From positions 1,869,501 to 1,933,500 of the forward strand of contig NC_008347.1 of assembly GCF_000014745.1 (NCBI RefSeq): a stretch of 64,000 nt of DNA, in the 5' to 3' direction. Source of the stretch: Maricaulis maris MCS10. Its GTDB lineage: Bacteria; Pseudomonadota; Alphaproteobacteria; Caulobacterales; Maricaulaceae. A model generated the notes under the pieces. The model worked only from the letters and a program-made list of their open reading frames with translations, searched no databases and was not told where the DNA came from. Of the stretch, positions 16,797-25,610 are shown piece by piece (the stretch's first letter is position 1; the number at the start of each line of letters is the position of its first letter). Position numbers and translations under genes: made by a program.

Positions 16797-17663
16797 ATGA
16801 TCACACAGCAAATACCGCATGCCACAACGATTTCCGCACTTCGGACGCGGGTCCGCAGCTGGCGGGAGGACCGGCTGAGCGTCGGTTTCGTACCGACCAT
16901 GGGCGCATTGCATGACGGACATGTCTCGCTGGTCCGGCTGGCCAAGGCCCAATGTGACCGGGTGGTGGCCAGCGTATTCGTCAATCCGAAGCAGTTTGCG
17001 CCCGGTGAGGACCTGGACGCCTATCCGCGCACGCTGATCGATGATGCGGAAAAGCTCACCGACGCCAAGTGCGACCTGATCTACCTGCCGACGCCCGAGG
17101 CGATGTATCCTGACGGCTACAGCGCCGGTGTGACCCTGAAGGGCCCGGCTCTCGGTCTGGAATCAGCGATCCGCCCGCACTTTTTCGATGGTGTCGCCAC
17201 CGTGGTCACCAAGCTGTTCAACCAGGTCCGGCCCGACATGGCCTTCTTTGGCGAGAAGGACTACCAGCAATTGCTGGTGATCCGGCAGCTTGTGAAAGAC
17301 CTCGATTTCCCGATCAATGTGCTGGCCGGCGAGACCGGTCGGGACCGGGATGGCCTGGCCCTGTCCTCGCGCAATGCCTATCTGGACAGCGATCAGCGGA
17401 CCCGGGCGGGTCAACTCAACCTCATCCTCAAGGCCTTTGCCGCGGCATTGAGCGGCGGGGCGAGCACATCCGACGCCACCGCGACAGCGCTCGCCGCCGC
17501 CAGTGACGCCTTTGATGCCGTTGACTATGTCGAGGCCCGATGCGCAGCAACACTGGCTGAACTGGGCGACGGGCCGATCGACCGGCCCGTCCGGGTGCTG
17601 GCCGCAGTCAGGCTGGGTTCAACTCGCCTGATCGATAACATGGCCGCAAATCCACCTGCCTGA
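16797..17663 (+). CDS. panC: Pantothenate synthetase
   Basis: 288 aa. It joins pantoate and beta-alanine with ATP to make pantothenate. The adenylylation motif is VPTMGALHDGH (32-42, HxGH type), followed by VASVFVNPKQF, FFGEKDYQQL and LALSSRNAYL. ATG at 16797. It is divergent from the SPOR lipoprotein with 85 bp between starts. The stop is 53 bp before the next gene. Confidence 0.97.
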   Translation: MITQQIPHATTISALRTRVRSWREDRLSVGFVPTMGALHDGHVSLVRLAKAQCDRVVASVFVNPKQFAPGEDLDAYPRTLIDDAEKLTDAKCDLIYLPTPEAMYPDGYSAGVTLKGPALGLESAIRPHFFDGVATVVTKLFNQVRPDMAFFGEKDYQQLLVIRQLVKDLDFPINVLAGETGRDRDGLALSSRNAYLDSDQRTRAGQLNLILKAFAAALSGGASTSDATATALAAASDAFDAVDYVEARCAATLAELGDGPIDRPVRVLAAVRLGSTRLIDNMAANPPA

Positions 17664-17716
17664 TGCCGGAATTCCGGTTAAGCTCGCCGAACAGGCCTAC
17701 CGGGAGTGCCCGCCTC

Positions 17717-18487
17717 ATGATCGTCCGCATCCTCACCCTGACTGCCCTGTGGATCGGCCTGCCCCTGGCGGCCTGTGCGCAAGCGCCGCAGATCATCCGT
17801 CCGGAGGTGGTCGCGGAATATCCACATGACCCAGCGGCGTTCACACAAGGCCTTTTCATCCATGAGGGCGAGCTGTTCGAGAGCACAGGCCGTGTCGGTC
17901 AGTCGAGCCTGCGCCGGGTCGATCTGGAAACCGGTCAGGTCGAGCAGAGCGTCGCCATTGCCCCGCCGGTTTTCGGCGAAGGCTCGGCCCGCATCGGCGA
18001 TGAGATCTTCATGCTCAGCTGGGTGTCCGAGCGCGGCTTCATCTTCAATGCGGAAACCTTCGAGCAGATCAACAGTTTTTCCTATCCCGGCGAAGGCTGG
18101 GGCCTGACTTTCGACGGAACGCACCTGATCCTGTCCGATGGCACACCGGAGCTGCGCTTTCTCGATCCGGCGACCATGACTCTATCCCATACGATCAACG
18201 TCACGATGAACGGGCGCCCGATCCGGCGGCTCAACGAGCTGGAATGGATTGACGGAATGATCTGGGCCAATATCTGGGAGACGCGGTCCATTGTCAGGAT
18301 TGATCCGGAGACCGGCGCTGTGGACGCGATGATCGACCTGTCCGCACTTGTGCCGCCCGAGGTGGCCGGGCGCCGCGATGCCGTCGCCAACGGCATCGCC
18401 TGGAATGCCCGGACCGGTCAGATCTATGTCACCGGCAAACTTTGGCCGACCCTGTATGAGATCCGGCTTCCCGAACCGAGTGACTGA
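17717..18487 (+). CDS. Glutaminyl-peptide cyclotransferase-like lipoprotein
   Basis: 256 aa. The signal ends LPLAAC, a lipobox, so the protein is probably lipid-anchored and faces the periplasm. The rest is a five-bladed propeller of the plant-type glutamine cyclotransferase family: YPHDPAAFTQGLF, YEST-like LFESTGRVGQSSLRR, GEGWGLTFDGTHLILSDGT, LNELEWIDGMIWANIW, NGIAWNARTGQIYVTGKLWP. These enzymes convert N-terminal Gln to pyroglutamate. ATG at 17717. Confidence 0.9.
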   Translation: MIVRILTLTALWIGLPLAACAQAPQIIRPEVVAEYPHDPAAFTQGLFIHEGELFESTGRVGQSSLRRVDLETGQVEQSVAIAPPVFGEGSARIGDEIFMLSWVSERGFIFNAETFEQINSFSYPGEGWGLTFDGTHLILSDGTPELRFLDPATMTLSHTINVTMNGRPIRRLNELEWIDGMIWANIWETRSIVRIDPETGAVDAMIDLSALVPPEVAGRRDAVANGIAWNARTGQIYVTGKLWPTLYEIRLPEPSD

Positions 18488-18566
18488 CCCGCAAGTCAAA
18501 CCAGGGCCCAAACCTGTCCCGACCGAACCCGGTGAAGCCCCGGTGGATAATTCCCCTGGGTCAGGG

Positions 18567-18616
18567 TCGCGGTGGCGGTGGCGGTGTCGGTGTCGGTGGC
18601 GTTGGCGGTGGCGGCG
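18567..18616. repeat. G-rich hexanucleotide repeat (GGTGGC/GGTGTC)
   Basis: About eight imperfect six-base units in a row, strongly G-rich on the plus strand, in the 152-bp gap between two convergent genes. No gene covers it. It could form G-rich secondary structure. Confidence 0.75.
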
Positions 18617-18639
18617 CTGATCCAGCTCGGGAGCGGATG

Positions 18640-19077
18640 CTACCAGGCGCCAAGCTCCAGCAGTTTCGCGCGCAATTCACCGGGCATGTCATCACCGCCA
18701 TCACCGCCACCGGTCAGGTCACGCGGCGCGTCTTCCGGTTTGAGATATCGCCAGCCCTGGAAGGGGCGCCGCGGCGCTGCTGCCGTGCGGATGATCTGCG
18801 GTGACATGATGATGGCGCACCGCTTGATGCCGTCAGCGCCGGTAACCGGTTCCAGGGCAATGATTTCCGAGCGGCACTGGATCGCGCCCGACATCACCCA
18901 GTACAGCGAGCCGCCAGCTTCGACCTCGTCCTTGCGGGCCGGTGACATGCGGGTCACATGCATGGCGACTTCCGGCTCACCGGCAGCCCGGCGCGCGGCC
19001 ATCTCGCGATCCCGATGCGCTTCCAGCTCGTCCACCGAGGACACGCCGACGCAGAGTTTGACGATATGAATGGCCAT
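18640..19077 (-). CDS. DUF1489 family protein
   Basis: 145 aa. Opens with IHIVKLCVGVSSVDEL and contains MHVTRMSPARKDEV, GSLYWVMSGAIQCR and RPFQGWRYLKPEDAP, which match the alphaproteobacterial DUF1489 family. Cytoplasmic, no known function. Divergent from the downstream membrane-protein gene; the region between contains the tetranucleotide repeat. Confidence 0.9.
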   Translation of the reverse strand: MAIHIVKLCVGVSSVDELEAHRDREMAARRAAGEPEVAMHVTRMSPARKDEVEAGGSLYWVMSGAIQCRSEIIALEPVTGADGIKRCAIIMSPQIIRTAAAPRRPFQGWRYLKPEDAPRDLTGGGDGGDDMPGELRAKLLELGAW

Positions 19078-19144
19078 CCCCTGCAGTTAGGCCGACTCCG
19101 GCATGAGGTCAAAGGATCGACGCTGGCGAGGCCAACCTGCCGAC

Positions 19145-19188
19145 CTGCCTGCCTGCCTGTCTGCCTGCCTGCCTGTCTGTCTGCCTGC
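19145..19188. repeat. tetranucleotide repeat, 11 units of CTGC/CTGT
   Basis: Eleven uninterrupted CTGY units (44 bp) in the order C,C,C,T,C,C,C,T,T,C,C at the fourth base. The tract sits in the 5' part of the downstream open frame, or just before it, depending on the start used. Four-base tracts at gene starts are classical slipped-strand phase-variation sites. Confidence 0.9.
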
Positions 19189-19228
19189 GGGCTGGACAGA
19201 AGCGCCGAAGCCACCCCTAATCAGGCGC

Positions 19229-19678
19229 ATGTCGCAACTACCGTCTCCGCGCGCGTGGACACACGCTCGAACCGTGATGATCGTGGTGTGCGGCCTGCTG
19301 ATAGTCACACCGCTCTTTTTCATCAGCCAGCTGGCCTTCGCTGTATTCGGGCTCGACCAGCTCAACGCATTCGGGGCTGACGGCGCGAATGTCTTGCAGA
19401 ACACCCCGACGGTCTCGCTTGTGGCGCCCTTCCTGAGGGCGCCGCTGCTGATTCTCACCTTGCTGTTTCTGGTGCGCCGGTCGCGCTGGGCGAGCATCAG
19501 TTTTGCCCTCGCGACACTCATCCACCTGGTCAGCTGGATGAGCATTCTTTCGAATGCCTATTTCACCCTGCCAACCGGCTATCTGACCCTGGCGCTCGAG
19601 GCGGGCGGCATCTACCTGCTTGTTCGCTACCCCGAATTACGCGCGCCGACCGTCAACGGTAAGACGTCCGGGGCCTGA
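19229..19678 (+). CDS. multi-pass membrane protein next to a CTGC repeat tract
   Basis: 149 aa from the ATG at 19229 (MSQLPSPRAW), or 191 aa from an in-frame ATG at 19103, in which case the CTGC tract encodes LPACLSACLPVCLPAG. Four hydrophobic helices (in the short form about 19-42, 62-85, 92-112, 116-135), with basic residues at loops. No family recognised. Neither start has a strong ribosome-binding sequence. With 11 repeat units the long frame is open. Confidence 0.7.
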   Translation: MSQLPSPRAWTHARTVMIVVCGLLIVTPLFFISQLAFAVFGLDQLNAFGADGANVLQNTPTVSLVAPFLRAPLLILTLLFLVRRSRWASISFALATLIHLVSWMSILSNAYFTLPTGYLTLALEAGGIYLLVRYPELRAPTVNGKTSGA

Positions 19679-19682
19679 CACC

Positions 19683-20408
19683 TCAGTCCACCTCGACATC
19701 GACAGCACCGCCGAGAAATTCAATCTCACTGAAGGCCAGTTCAAAACTCTGGTCGAATGACTGGAAAGCCGCCCGACCACTGATCGACTGGCGCAGGTGT
19801 GTCAGGACCGGTGCCGGCAGGCCATCTATGGCCGTGTACTCCTGGACCATGTCGAATTGCGTCAGCCGCACAGCAAAGTGTGGCTTGAAACTCTCCGGCG
19901 CCCACATCCGCAAACGGGTAACCGAAGCGTCCTCGCGGGCCACGGTCAGCGCGCCGCGAACATGCTCGGCCATGGCAGCCTCTTCGCCCTCGAAGTCGGG
20001 ACGAAAACTGAACACCAGATGGTCAGCGGTCTCCTCGGCCAGTTCCAGGCTGCCCGGTGCGATATCGCTATCGTCCGCCGAAAAGAAAAGGCCGCTGTCT
20101 TCATCATCATCGTCCGGCTCCTGCAAGCCGGTCCACATGCCCGCCTGCATATCCGACAGCTCGTCCAGCGTTGGCGATACCAGCTCCCAGCGCGCGCCCT
20201 CCGGACGGGTCCCGTCGAACTGGCCGACCATGGCCCCGTCCTCATTGGTCATGGTGACAATAAAGCGCCAGTCGCGCTCATCGACCGTGATGGACGGCCG
20301 CGACAGGGCCGTCTCCAGCACCGGATGGAGTGAGCTTGCGTTCTGGGCATGGGCGAGTGGCACGGCAAACAGTGTGACGGCCGACAACAGGGTGACAATA
20401 CGGATCAT
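19683..20408 (-). CDS. exported hypothetical protein
   Basis: 241 aa from the ATG at 20408. A Sec signal peptide, IRIVTLLSAVTLFAVPLAHAQ, precedes a hydrophilic, acidic mature domain. Notable is a run of acids (EPDDDDEDSG, about 110-120). The C-terminal half is rich in beta-like alternation. No family recognised. Convergent with the preceding membrane-protein gene. Confidence 0.75.
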   Translation of the reverse strand: MIRIVTLLSAVTLFAVPLAHAQNASSLHPVLETALSRPSITVDERDWRFIVTMTNEDGAMVGQFDGTRPEGARWELVSPTLDELSDMQAGMWTGLQEPDDDDEDSGLFFSADDSDIAPGSLELAEETADHLVFSFRPDFEGEEAAMAEHVRGALTVAREDASVTRLRMWAPESFKPHFAVRLTQFDMVQEYTAIDGLPAPVLTHLRQSISGRAAFQSFDQSFELAFSEIEFLGGAVDVEVD

Positions 20409-20547
20409 GGCTTCGCGTCCAGGCAGATTGGATGTTTCAACGATCAACCCCCGCTTCAACATTGCCATAAACGCGACAGCGAAGGGACCCGAATCCTTTC
20501 GCTTTACAGCATTGTCACGTCGATGAACGGTACCGGCAAAGGGCCCG

Positions 20548-21501
20548 TCAGGCCGCCTGGCGATTGACCAGACCGTCCGGAGCATCCGGGTCGATGTCGA
20601 AAGTGCGCTCGGATTTCGGCATCGGTCTGGCCGGCTCTCCGAAAATGCGAAGCTTCAACTTGAAGGCAAAACTCAGCGCCTGTTTCAAAAGGGCGCCAAG
20701 GCCATCAGTCCGCGTCTCCTTCGGTGCGTAGCCGAATTGCCGCCGCAGGATGCCATTGGCGAAGAGAACGGAGTTCTGCAACCGCGATTGCGGCGTCGAA
20801 ATCTCGAACGGGACCGACACATTGACGCCGGACTGGTTCTCGATCCGGTGCGGTCCGTGCAGCGGCCAGTTGGCCGCCATGCCGGGATGCAGGTCGACCG
20901 TGAAGGCGTCCTTGTCCCAGGCCGGATCAAAGGGAATGTCCTCGGTCTTGTCGTGATGCAGCACTGCCTCGACATCATCGGTGTTGAGATAGGGCTGCCG
21001 CGGCGGATAAGTCCGGAAACGCTTCACGCCACGCATGTGCCACAGCATGGTCTCGGACACATCGGAGTGCAGGAAGACCTGAGCCGAAGGCGAGGAAATC
21101 AGGATGCCGGCCTCGGCCACCAGCGGCCGGAAGGACGGGTCGGCCTTTTTCATGTCGGCCAGCATCGCGGCATAAATCGGGCGATACTCGGGATCCCGGT
21201 CCATGGCGTGACGCAGGTTGATCCAGAGACGGCCCTTGCGCACGGCCTCGATCAGCTCCAGCCCGGTCAGAGCGCCGGGATCCCCTGCCCGCCAGCTGTC
21301 ATGATCGGTGGCGTCGTCGCCCATTGTGCAAAAATCGATCATGTCGCGCGGATGGCGCTCGATCAGGGCCGCCAGGGCCACATCGGAAAAAGCATGATGT
21401 TCGTGATAGTTGTGACGCACGGTTATGGGTTCGCGGCGGAATTTCCGCTTGCCGTCATCCGACCATGTCGACCCGAACTGATCCATATAGGTGTCACGCA
21501 T
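20548..21501 (-). CDS. cupin/JmjC-like domain protein
   Basis: 317 aa. ATG at 21501 follows GGGAGATGG. A jelly-roll core is suggested by VFLHSDVSETMLWHMRGVKR (HxD pair about 162-164, second His about 171) and LHPGMAANWPLHGPHRIEN (about 230-250), as in Fe(II)/2-oxoglutarate or cupin_8-type proteins. Arg/Lys residues near the second strand could bind 2-oxoglutarate. No signal peptide. Substrate unknown; identification rests on the metal-ligand pattern only. Confidence 0.65.
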   Translation of the reverse strand: MRDTYMDQFGSTWSDDGKRKFRREPITVRHNYHEHHAFSDVALAALIERHPRDMIDFCTMGDDATDHDSWRAGDPGALTGLELIEAVRKGRLWINLRHAMDRDPEYRPIYAAMLADMKKADPSFRPLVAEAGILISSPSAQVFLHSDVSETMLWHMRGVKRFRTYPPRQPYLNTDDVEAVLHHDKTEDIPFDPAWDKDAFTVDLHPGMAANWPLHGPHRIENQSGVNVSVPFEISTPQSRLQNSVLFANGILRRQFGYAPKETRTDGLGALLKQALSFAFKLKLRIFGEPARPMPKSERTFDIDPDAPDGLVNRQAA

Positions 21502-21702
21502 TGATCCATCTCCCGTCATGTCACCCGGGAAAGAGCAAAACGCGTGCCGCTTTCGCCTGTGGGGGGATAAGTGCGGCTATGAACCATCCTGTCCCGTCGA
21601 CGATCGGTCAGTGGCGAGCGTCGATCCGGCCGGCTGACTGACAAGCCATCAATGGATCAAAGCGCTCACGCACTCTTTCCACGCGAGGCCCTGCAAGGAT
21701 GA

Positions 21703-23706
21703 TCAGGCCGGCACGTCTTCCAGCGCCTCAAGTGCCACAAGCACGTCGCCTTCGCCGACCTGACCGCCCACTTCGACGCTCAGCTCGCCGATCACCCCGT
21801 CACGTGGCGCCGCCAGGGCATGCTCCATTTTCATGGCTTCCAGCACGACCAGCGCCTGGCCCTTGGTCACGCGATCACCCGCCTTGACGTTGACGGCCAG
21901 GACCTTGCCCGGCATCGGCGCCTTGATCACATTGCCTGCTTCCAGCGCGTCGGCAGCGGCTTCAGGGTTCTCGAAGGCAAAGACCGTGGCCCGTCCCTGA
22001 CAGGCGACCAGAACGCCCTCCCCAACCGGCTCGCAGACAGCGCGCAAATCCTCGCCTTCTGCGCGCGCAGCAAAGGCATACCCCCGCGCGCTGTCCTCGA
22101 TGGCGAGGTCCTTGATGTCGGCAATCCCGTCACCCACGCGGACGACAAGGCTTCGGCCTGTCTTCGACAGCGTGACCGCGACGATCTCATCTGCCACCTC
22201 AAACCGGTGCTCGACCCGGGGCTGTGCATTCAGGCGCCAGCCATCAGCCGCTTCGAACGGATCCAGCGCACCACCAAGGATCGGTCGCAGGTCGAGTGCG
22301 CCCAAAAGGGCAAACGCCCCGTCCACAGGATGCACGGTGGCGGGAATGAGTGCCTCCAGATTGGCCTCGATAAAGCCGGTCGACAGCCGCGCCGCCAGGA
22401 AATCCTCATGCAGCGTCGCGCGGCGCAGGAAAGCCGCATTGGTGCGAACCGGATAGACGACAAGCTCATCAATCATCGCCGCCAGGCTCTGTGCCGCATT
22501 GCCGCGCGTATCCGCATGCACGATCAATTTGGCGATCATGGGGTCGTAATGCAGCGACACCTCTCCGCCTTCCTCAACACCGGTGTCGACACGACGCCCG
22601 CTGCCGGTCTGGGGGAATTCCAGCCGTTCCAGCGGCCCCGTTGACGGCAGGAAGCCTGCGACCGGGTCCTCGGCATAAAGGCGCGCTTCCATGGCATGGC
22701 CATTGAGACGGATGGTGTCCTGTTCGGGAACAGAACCACCGGCGGCGACCTTGAGCTGCAGCTCGACAAGATCGAGGCCGGTGACCATTTCGGTGACGGG
22801 GTGTTCGACCTGGAGACGGGTATTCATCTCCATGAAGAAGAAACCGTCCTCGCGCAGCTCGCCGGAGCCGTCGACGATGAATTCGACCGTGCCGGCGCCG
22901 ACATAGTCGACGGCCTTGGCGGCATTGATGGCTGCGGAACACATGGCCTGGCGCACATTCGGGGTCATGCCCGGCGCCGGCGCTTCCTCGATCACCTTCT
23001 GGTGGCGGCGCTGCAGCGAGCAGTCGCGCTCGTAAAGATGGATCACCCGGCCGCGGCTGTCGCCGAACACCTGGACCTCGATATGACGCGGATTAGTGAT
23101 GAATTTCTCGATCAGGACGCGATCATCGCCGAAGCTTTTCGAGCTCTCGCGCTTGCAGCTGTCCAGCGCCGCGAGAAAGTCCGCAGCCGCCTCGACCTTG
23201 CGCATGCCCTTGCCGCCACCACCGGCGACCGCCTTGATCAGAACCGGATAACCGATCCGGCCGGCTTCGGCGGCGAGATGGTCCGGGTCCTGGTTTTCGC
23301 CGTGATAGCCTGGCGTGACCGGCACGCCGGCTTCTTCCATCAAGGCCTTGGCGCGGTCCTTCAGACCCATCGCCCGAATCGCATCGGCAGACGGTCCGAC
23401 AAAGATGATGTTGTTGGTGGCGCAGGCGTCGGCGAAAGCCGCGTTCTCCGACAGGAAACCATAGCCGGGATGGATGGCGTCGGCGCCGGTGACGATGGCC
23501 GCCTCGATGATCTTCTCACCCAGAAGATAGCTTTCAGCCGCCGGTGCCGGCCCCAGAAGAATCGACTCATCCGCCTCGCGCACATGCGGCGCGTCGGCAT
23601 CGGCTTCGGAATAGACGGCGACCGTGCGGATACCCATGCGCTTGGCGGTGCGCATGACGCGGCGGGCAATCTCGCCGCGATTGGCGATCAGAAGGGTCTT
23701 GATCAT
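21703..23706 (-). CDS. mccA: Methylcrotonyl-CoA carboxylase, biotin-containing alpha subunit
   Basis: 667 aa. Biotin carboxylase domain (1-450: IANRGEIARRVMRTA, GYGFLSENAAFA, AVAGGGGKGMRKV, ERDCSLQRRHQKVIEEAP, MEMNTRLQVEHPVTE), then a middle domain and a C-terminal biotinyl domain with VLEAMKMEH (Lys is biotinylated). Assigned to methylcrotonyl-CoA, rather than propionyl-CoA, because its strand neighbours are the hydratase, mccB and isovaleryl-CoA dehydrogenase of leucine breakdown, and because a separate pccA is present at 43 kb. Confidence 0.92.
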   Translation of the reverse strand: MIKTLLIANRGEIARRVMRTAKRMGIRTVAVYSEADADAPHVREADESILLGPAPAAESYLLGEKIIEAAIVTGADAIHPGYGFLSENAAFADACATNNIIFVGPSADAIRAMGLKDRAKALMEEAGVPVTPGYHGENQDPDHLAAEAGRIGYPVLIKAVAGGGGKGMRKVEAAADFLAALDSCKRESSKSFGDDRVLIEKFITNPRHIEVQVFGDSRGRVIHLYERDCSLQRRHQKVIEEAPAPGMTPNVRQAMCSAAINAAKAVDYVGAGTVEFIVDGSGELREDGFFFMEMNTRLQVEHPVTEMVTGLDLVELQLKVAAGGSVPEQDTIRLNGHAMEARLYAEDPVAGFLPSTGPLERLEFPQTGSGRRVDTGVEEGGEVSLHYDPMIAKLIVHADTRGNAAQSLAAMIDELVVYPVRTNAAFLRRATLHEDFLAARLSTGFIEANLEALIPATVHPVDGAFALLGALDLRPILGGALDPFEAADGWRLNAQPRVEHRFEVADEIVAVTLSKTGRSLVVRVGDGIADIKDLAIEDSARGYAFAARAEGEDLRAVCEPVGEGVLVACQGRATVFAFENPEAAADALEAGNVIKAPMPGKVLAVNVKAGDRVTKGQALVVLEAMKMEHALAAPRDGVIGELSVEVGGQVGEGDVLVALEALEDVPA

Positions 23707-23738
23707 GAGCCTGTCATCCCCGTGGTGTGGTCCCGAAA

Positions 23739-24536
23739 TCAGTCATCGTCCCGTAAAGGATCTTCGCGCCGGTATTGCACAGCGGCGACCAGCACGAAAC
23801 TGATGATCATCAGAAGATACCATGAGCCGAGCTTGGCCAGCGACACCATGTGCCAGCTGACCTCCTGCCCCGGATATGACCAGGCACGCGCGAAGGTTCC
23901 CAGGTTCTCGGCAAACCAGATGAAAAGCGCGACCAGCAGGAAGCCAATCACCAGCGGCATCGGGCGATGCGCCTCGTCCGGGCGGAACCAGACCACGCAG
24001 CGGCCATAGATCAGCATGGTTGCAAGGAAGAGAAATACCCGGATGTCCGGCCCATAGTGATGGGTGAAGAAATTGATATAAACCGCTGCTGCCAAAGCGA
24101 ATTGCAGCCACAAGTTCGGGAATCGGTCGAATCGGAAATCGAAAATGCGCCAGACCCGCGCGATATAGGACCCGACCGCTGCATACATGAAGCCGGAGAA
24201 TAGCGGCACACCCGCAATACGCAGCAGGCTGTCCTCCGGATAGACCCAGCTGCCGGCCTGGGTCTTGAAAATTTCCATCACCGTTCCGACGACATGGAAA
24301 ATGGCGATGACCTTCGCTTCCTCCAGTGTTTCCAGGCGGGTCAGGATTAGGGTCAGCTGTATCGCGACAGCAAAGATCGTGATCGCGTCATAGCGACTCA
24401 GCGCCGCATCGCCCGGATACCAGAGAAAGGTCACCACCAGCATGGCCAGCATCAGCCCGCCAAACAGGCAGGCCCAGGCCTGCTTGATGCCGAAGCTGAT
24501 GAACTCGAACACGCCCAATGTCCACGGCCCGCGCAC
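23739..24536 (-). CDS. DUF817 family membrane protein
   Basis: 265 aa from a GTG at 24536; seven or eight transmembrane helices. FISFGIKQAWACLFGGLMLAML, VGTVMEIFKTQAGSWVYPE and GFMYAAVGSYIARVWRIFDFRF match the DUF817 family of unknown function. The coding pattern continues upstream (ending FLHARRAALRAWF) back to the hydratase stop without an ATG, GTG or TTG, so the start is unclear. It lies between liuC and mccA and is 32 bp from mccA. Confidence 0.85.
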   Translation of the reverse strand: MRGPWTLGVFEFISFGIKQAWACLFGGLMLAMLVVTFLWYPGDAALSRYDAITIFAVAIQLTLILTRLETLEEAKVIAIFHVVGTVMEIFKTQAGSWVYPEDSLLRIAGVPLFSGFMYAAVGSYIARVWRIFDFRFDRFPNLWLQFALAAAVYINFFTHHYGPDIRVFLFLATMLIYGRCVVWFRPDEAHRPMPLVIGFLLVALFIWFAENLGTFARAWSYPGQEVSWHMVSLAKLGSWYLLMIISFVLVAAVQYRREDPLRDDD

Positions 24537-24608
24537 GAACCAGGCGCGCAGCGCCGCGCGGCGGGCATGCAGGAAGGCGCGCGGGTCGTTGGACGCAGAC
24601 AGGGTCCG

Positions 24609-25403
24609 CTACTCCGCCCAGACCGGTTTGCGGCGCTCCAGGAAGGCGCTCAGGCCTTCCTTGCCCTCGTCAGAGGCGCGGCGACGAGCAATGGCCTTGG
24701 CGGTATGCACAGCCAGCCCGTGGTCGATCTCGCGACCGGTGACATCATCGACCAGCTTCTTGGCTTCGGCGACAGCGCCGGGTGCCGCAGAGAAGGCCAG
24801 CTTGGCGAGATGCTCTTCCATCAATGCCATCTCATCCTCATTCTCGACCACGTATTGGGCGAGACCGATCTGGTGAGCGAAATTGCCGTCAAAGCCTTCA
24901 CCCGATGCGAACAGGGCCCGAGCCCAACGCGGGCCGATGGCACGAATGACGAAGGGCGAAATGGTCGCCGGCGTCAGACCGAGGCGGACTTCGGAGAAGC
25001 GGATCTTGGCATCTTTCATAACGATACCGACATCACAGGCCGCCAGCAGCCCGGCGCCGCCGCCCATGGCCGCACCCTGGACCAGCGCCACCGTCATCTG
25101 CGGCAGGTCGTAAAGACGCTTGAGCATGGTGGCGAGCGCCAACGCATCCTCTTCATTGTCGGCTTCGGTGTAGTGCGCCGCCGCCTTCATCCAGTCGAGA
25201 TCGGCGCCAGCTGAGAAACTGCCGCCATTGCCGCGCAGGAATACGATGCGGACCTCATCGCCATTAGCGCGCAAGGTCTCGAAGGTATCGGATAGCTGGC
25301 TGATGACCTCAGCGTTGAAGGCATTGTGCTTGTCGGGGCGGTTCAATGTGACAACGGCCACTCCGGCCGGGCTGACATCGAGCAGGACGGGGGCGTCGGA
25401 CAT
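24609..25403 (-). CDS. liuC: Methylglutaconyl-CoA hydratase (enoyl-CoA hydratase family)
   Basis: 264 aa from the ATG at 25403. Crotonase fold: VTLNRPDKHNAFNAEVI, the oxyanion-hole segment GGSFSAGADLDWMK (about 63-76) and VQGAAMGGGAGLLAACDV (about 107-125). LDWMK after SAGAD is typical of the methylglutaconyl-CoA hydratase (AUH/LiuC) branch. Flanked by mcc genes, it should hydrate 3-methylglutaconyl-CoA to HMG-CoA in leucine catabolism. Confidence 0.9.
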   Translation of the reverse strand: MSDAPVLLDVSPAGVAVVTLNRPDKHNAFNAEVISQLSDTFETLRANGDEVRIVFLRGNGGSFSAGADLDWMKAAAHYTEADNEEDALALATMLKRLYDLPQMTVALVQGAAMGGGAGLLAACDVGIVMKDAKIRFSEVRLGLTPATISPFVIRAIGPRWARALFASGEGFDGNFAHQIGLAQYVVENEDEMALMEEHLAKLAFSAAPGAVAEAKKLVDDVTGREIDHGLAVHTAKAIARRRASDEGKEGLSAFLERRKPVWAE

Positions 25404-25523
25404 GGCGGTCTCCAAACCATCGGGCACATGAAATCAATCCCCTAGGCTTAATCCCCCCAATGCCCCGCAACAAGCCATGCCACCACAAATGAGCGGCAAC
25501 GCGACACTCTGTCCCGACCCGGC

Positions 25524-25558
25524 AAAGAAAAACGGGCTGCCGGTTTCCCGGCAGCCCG
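25524..25558 (-). terminator. intrinsic terminator after the 25.6-kb small membrane gene
   Basis: A perfect 11-bp stem CGGGCTGCCGG / CCGGCAGCCCG (25533-25543 with 25548-25558) is followed on the minus strand by TTTTTCTTTG. It ends transcription of the minus-strand gene that stops at 25611. Confidence 0.85.
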
Positions 25559-25610
25559 CTCTTTCCCCCAGCCTGGCGCAGCCCCTACGGCGCCAGAGCA
25601 ACCGTGGCGA

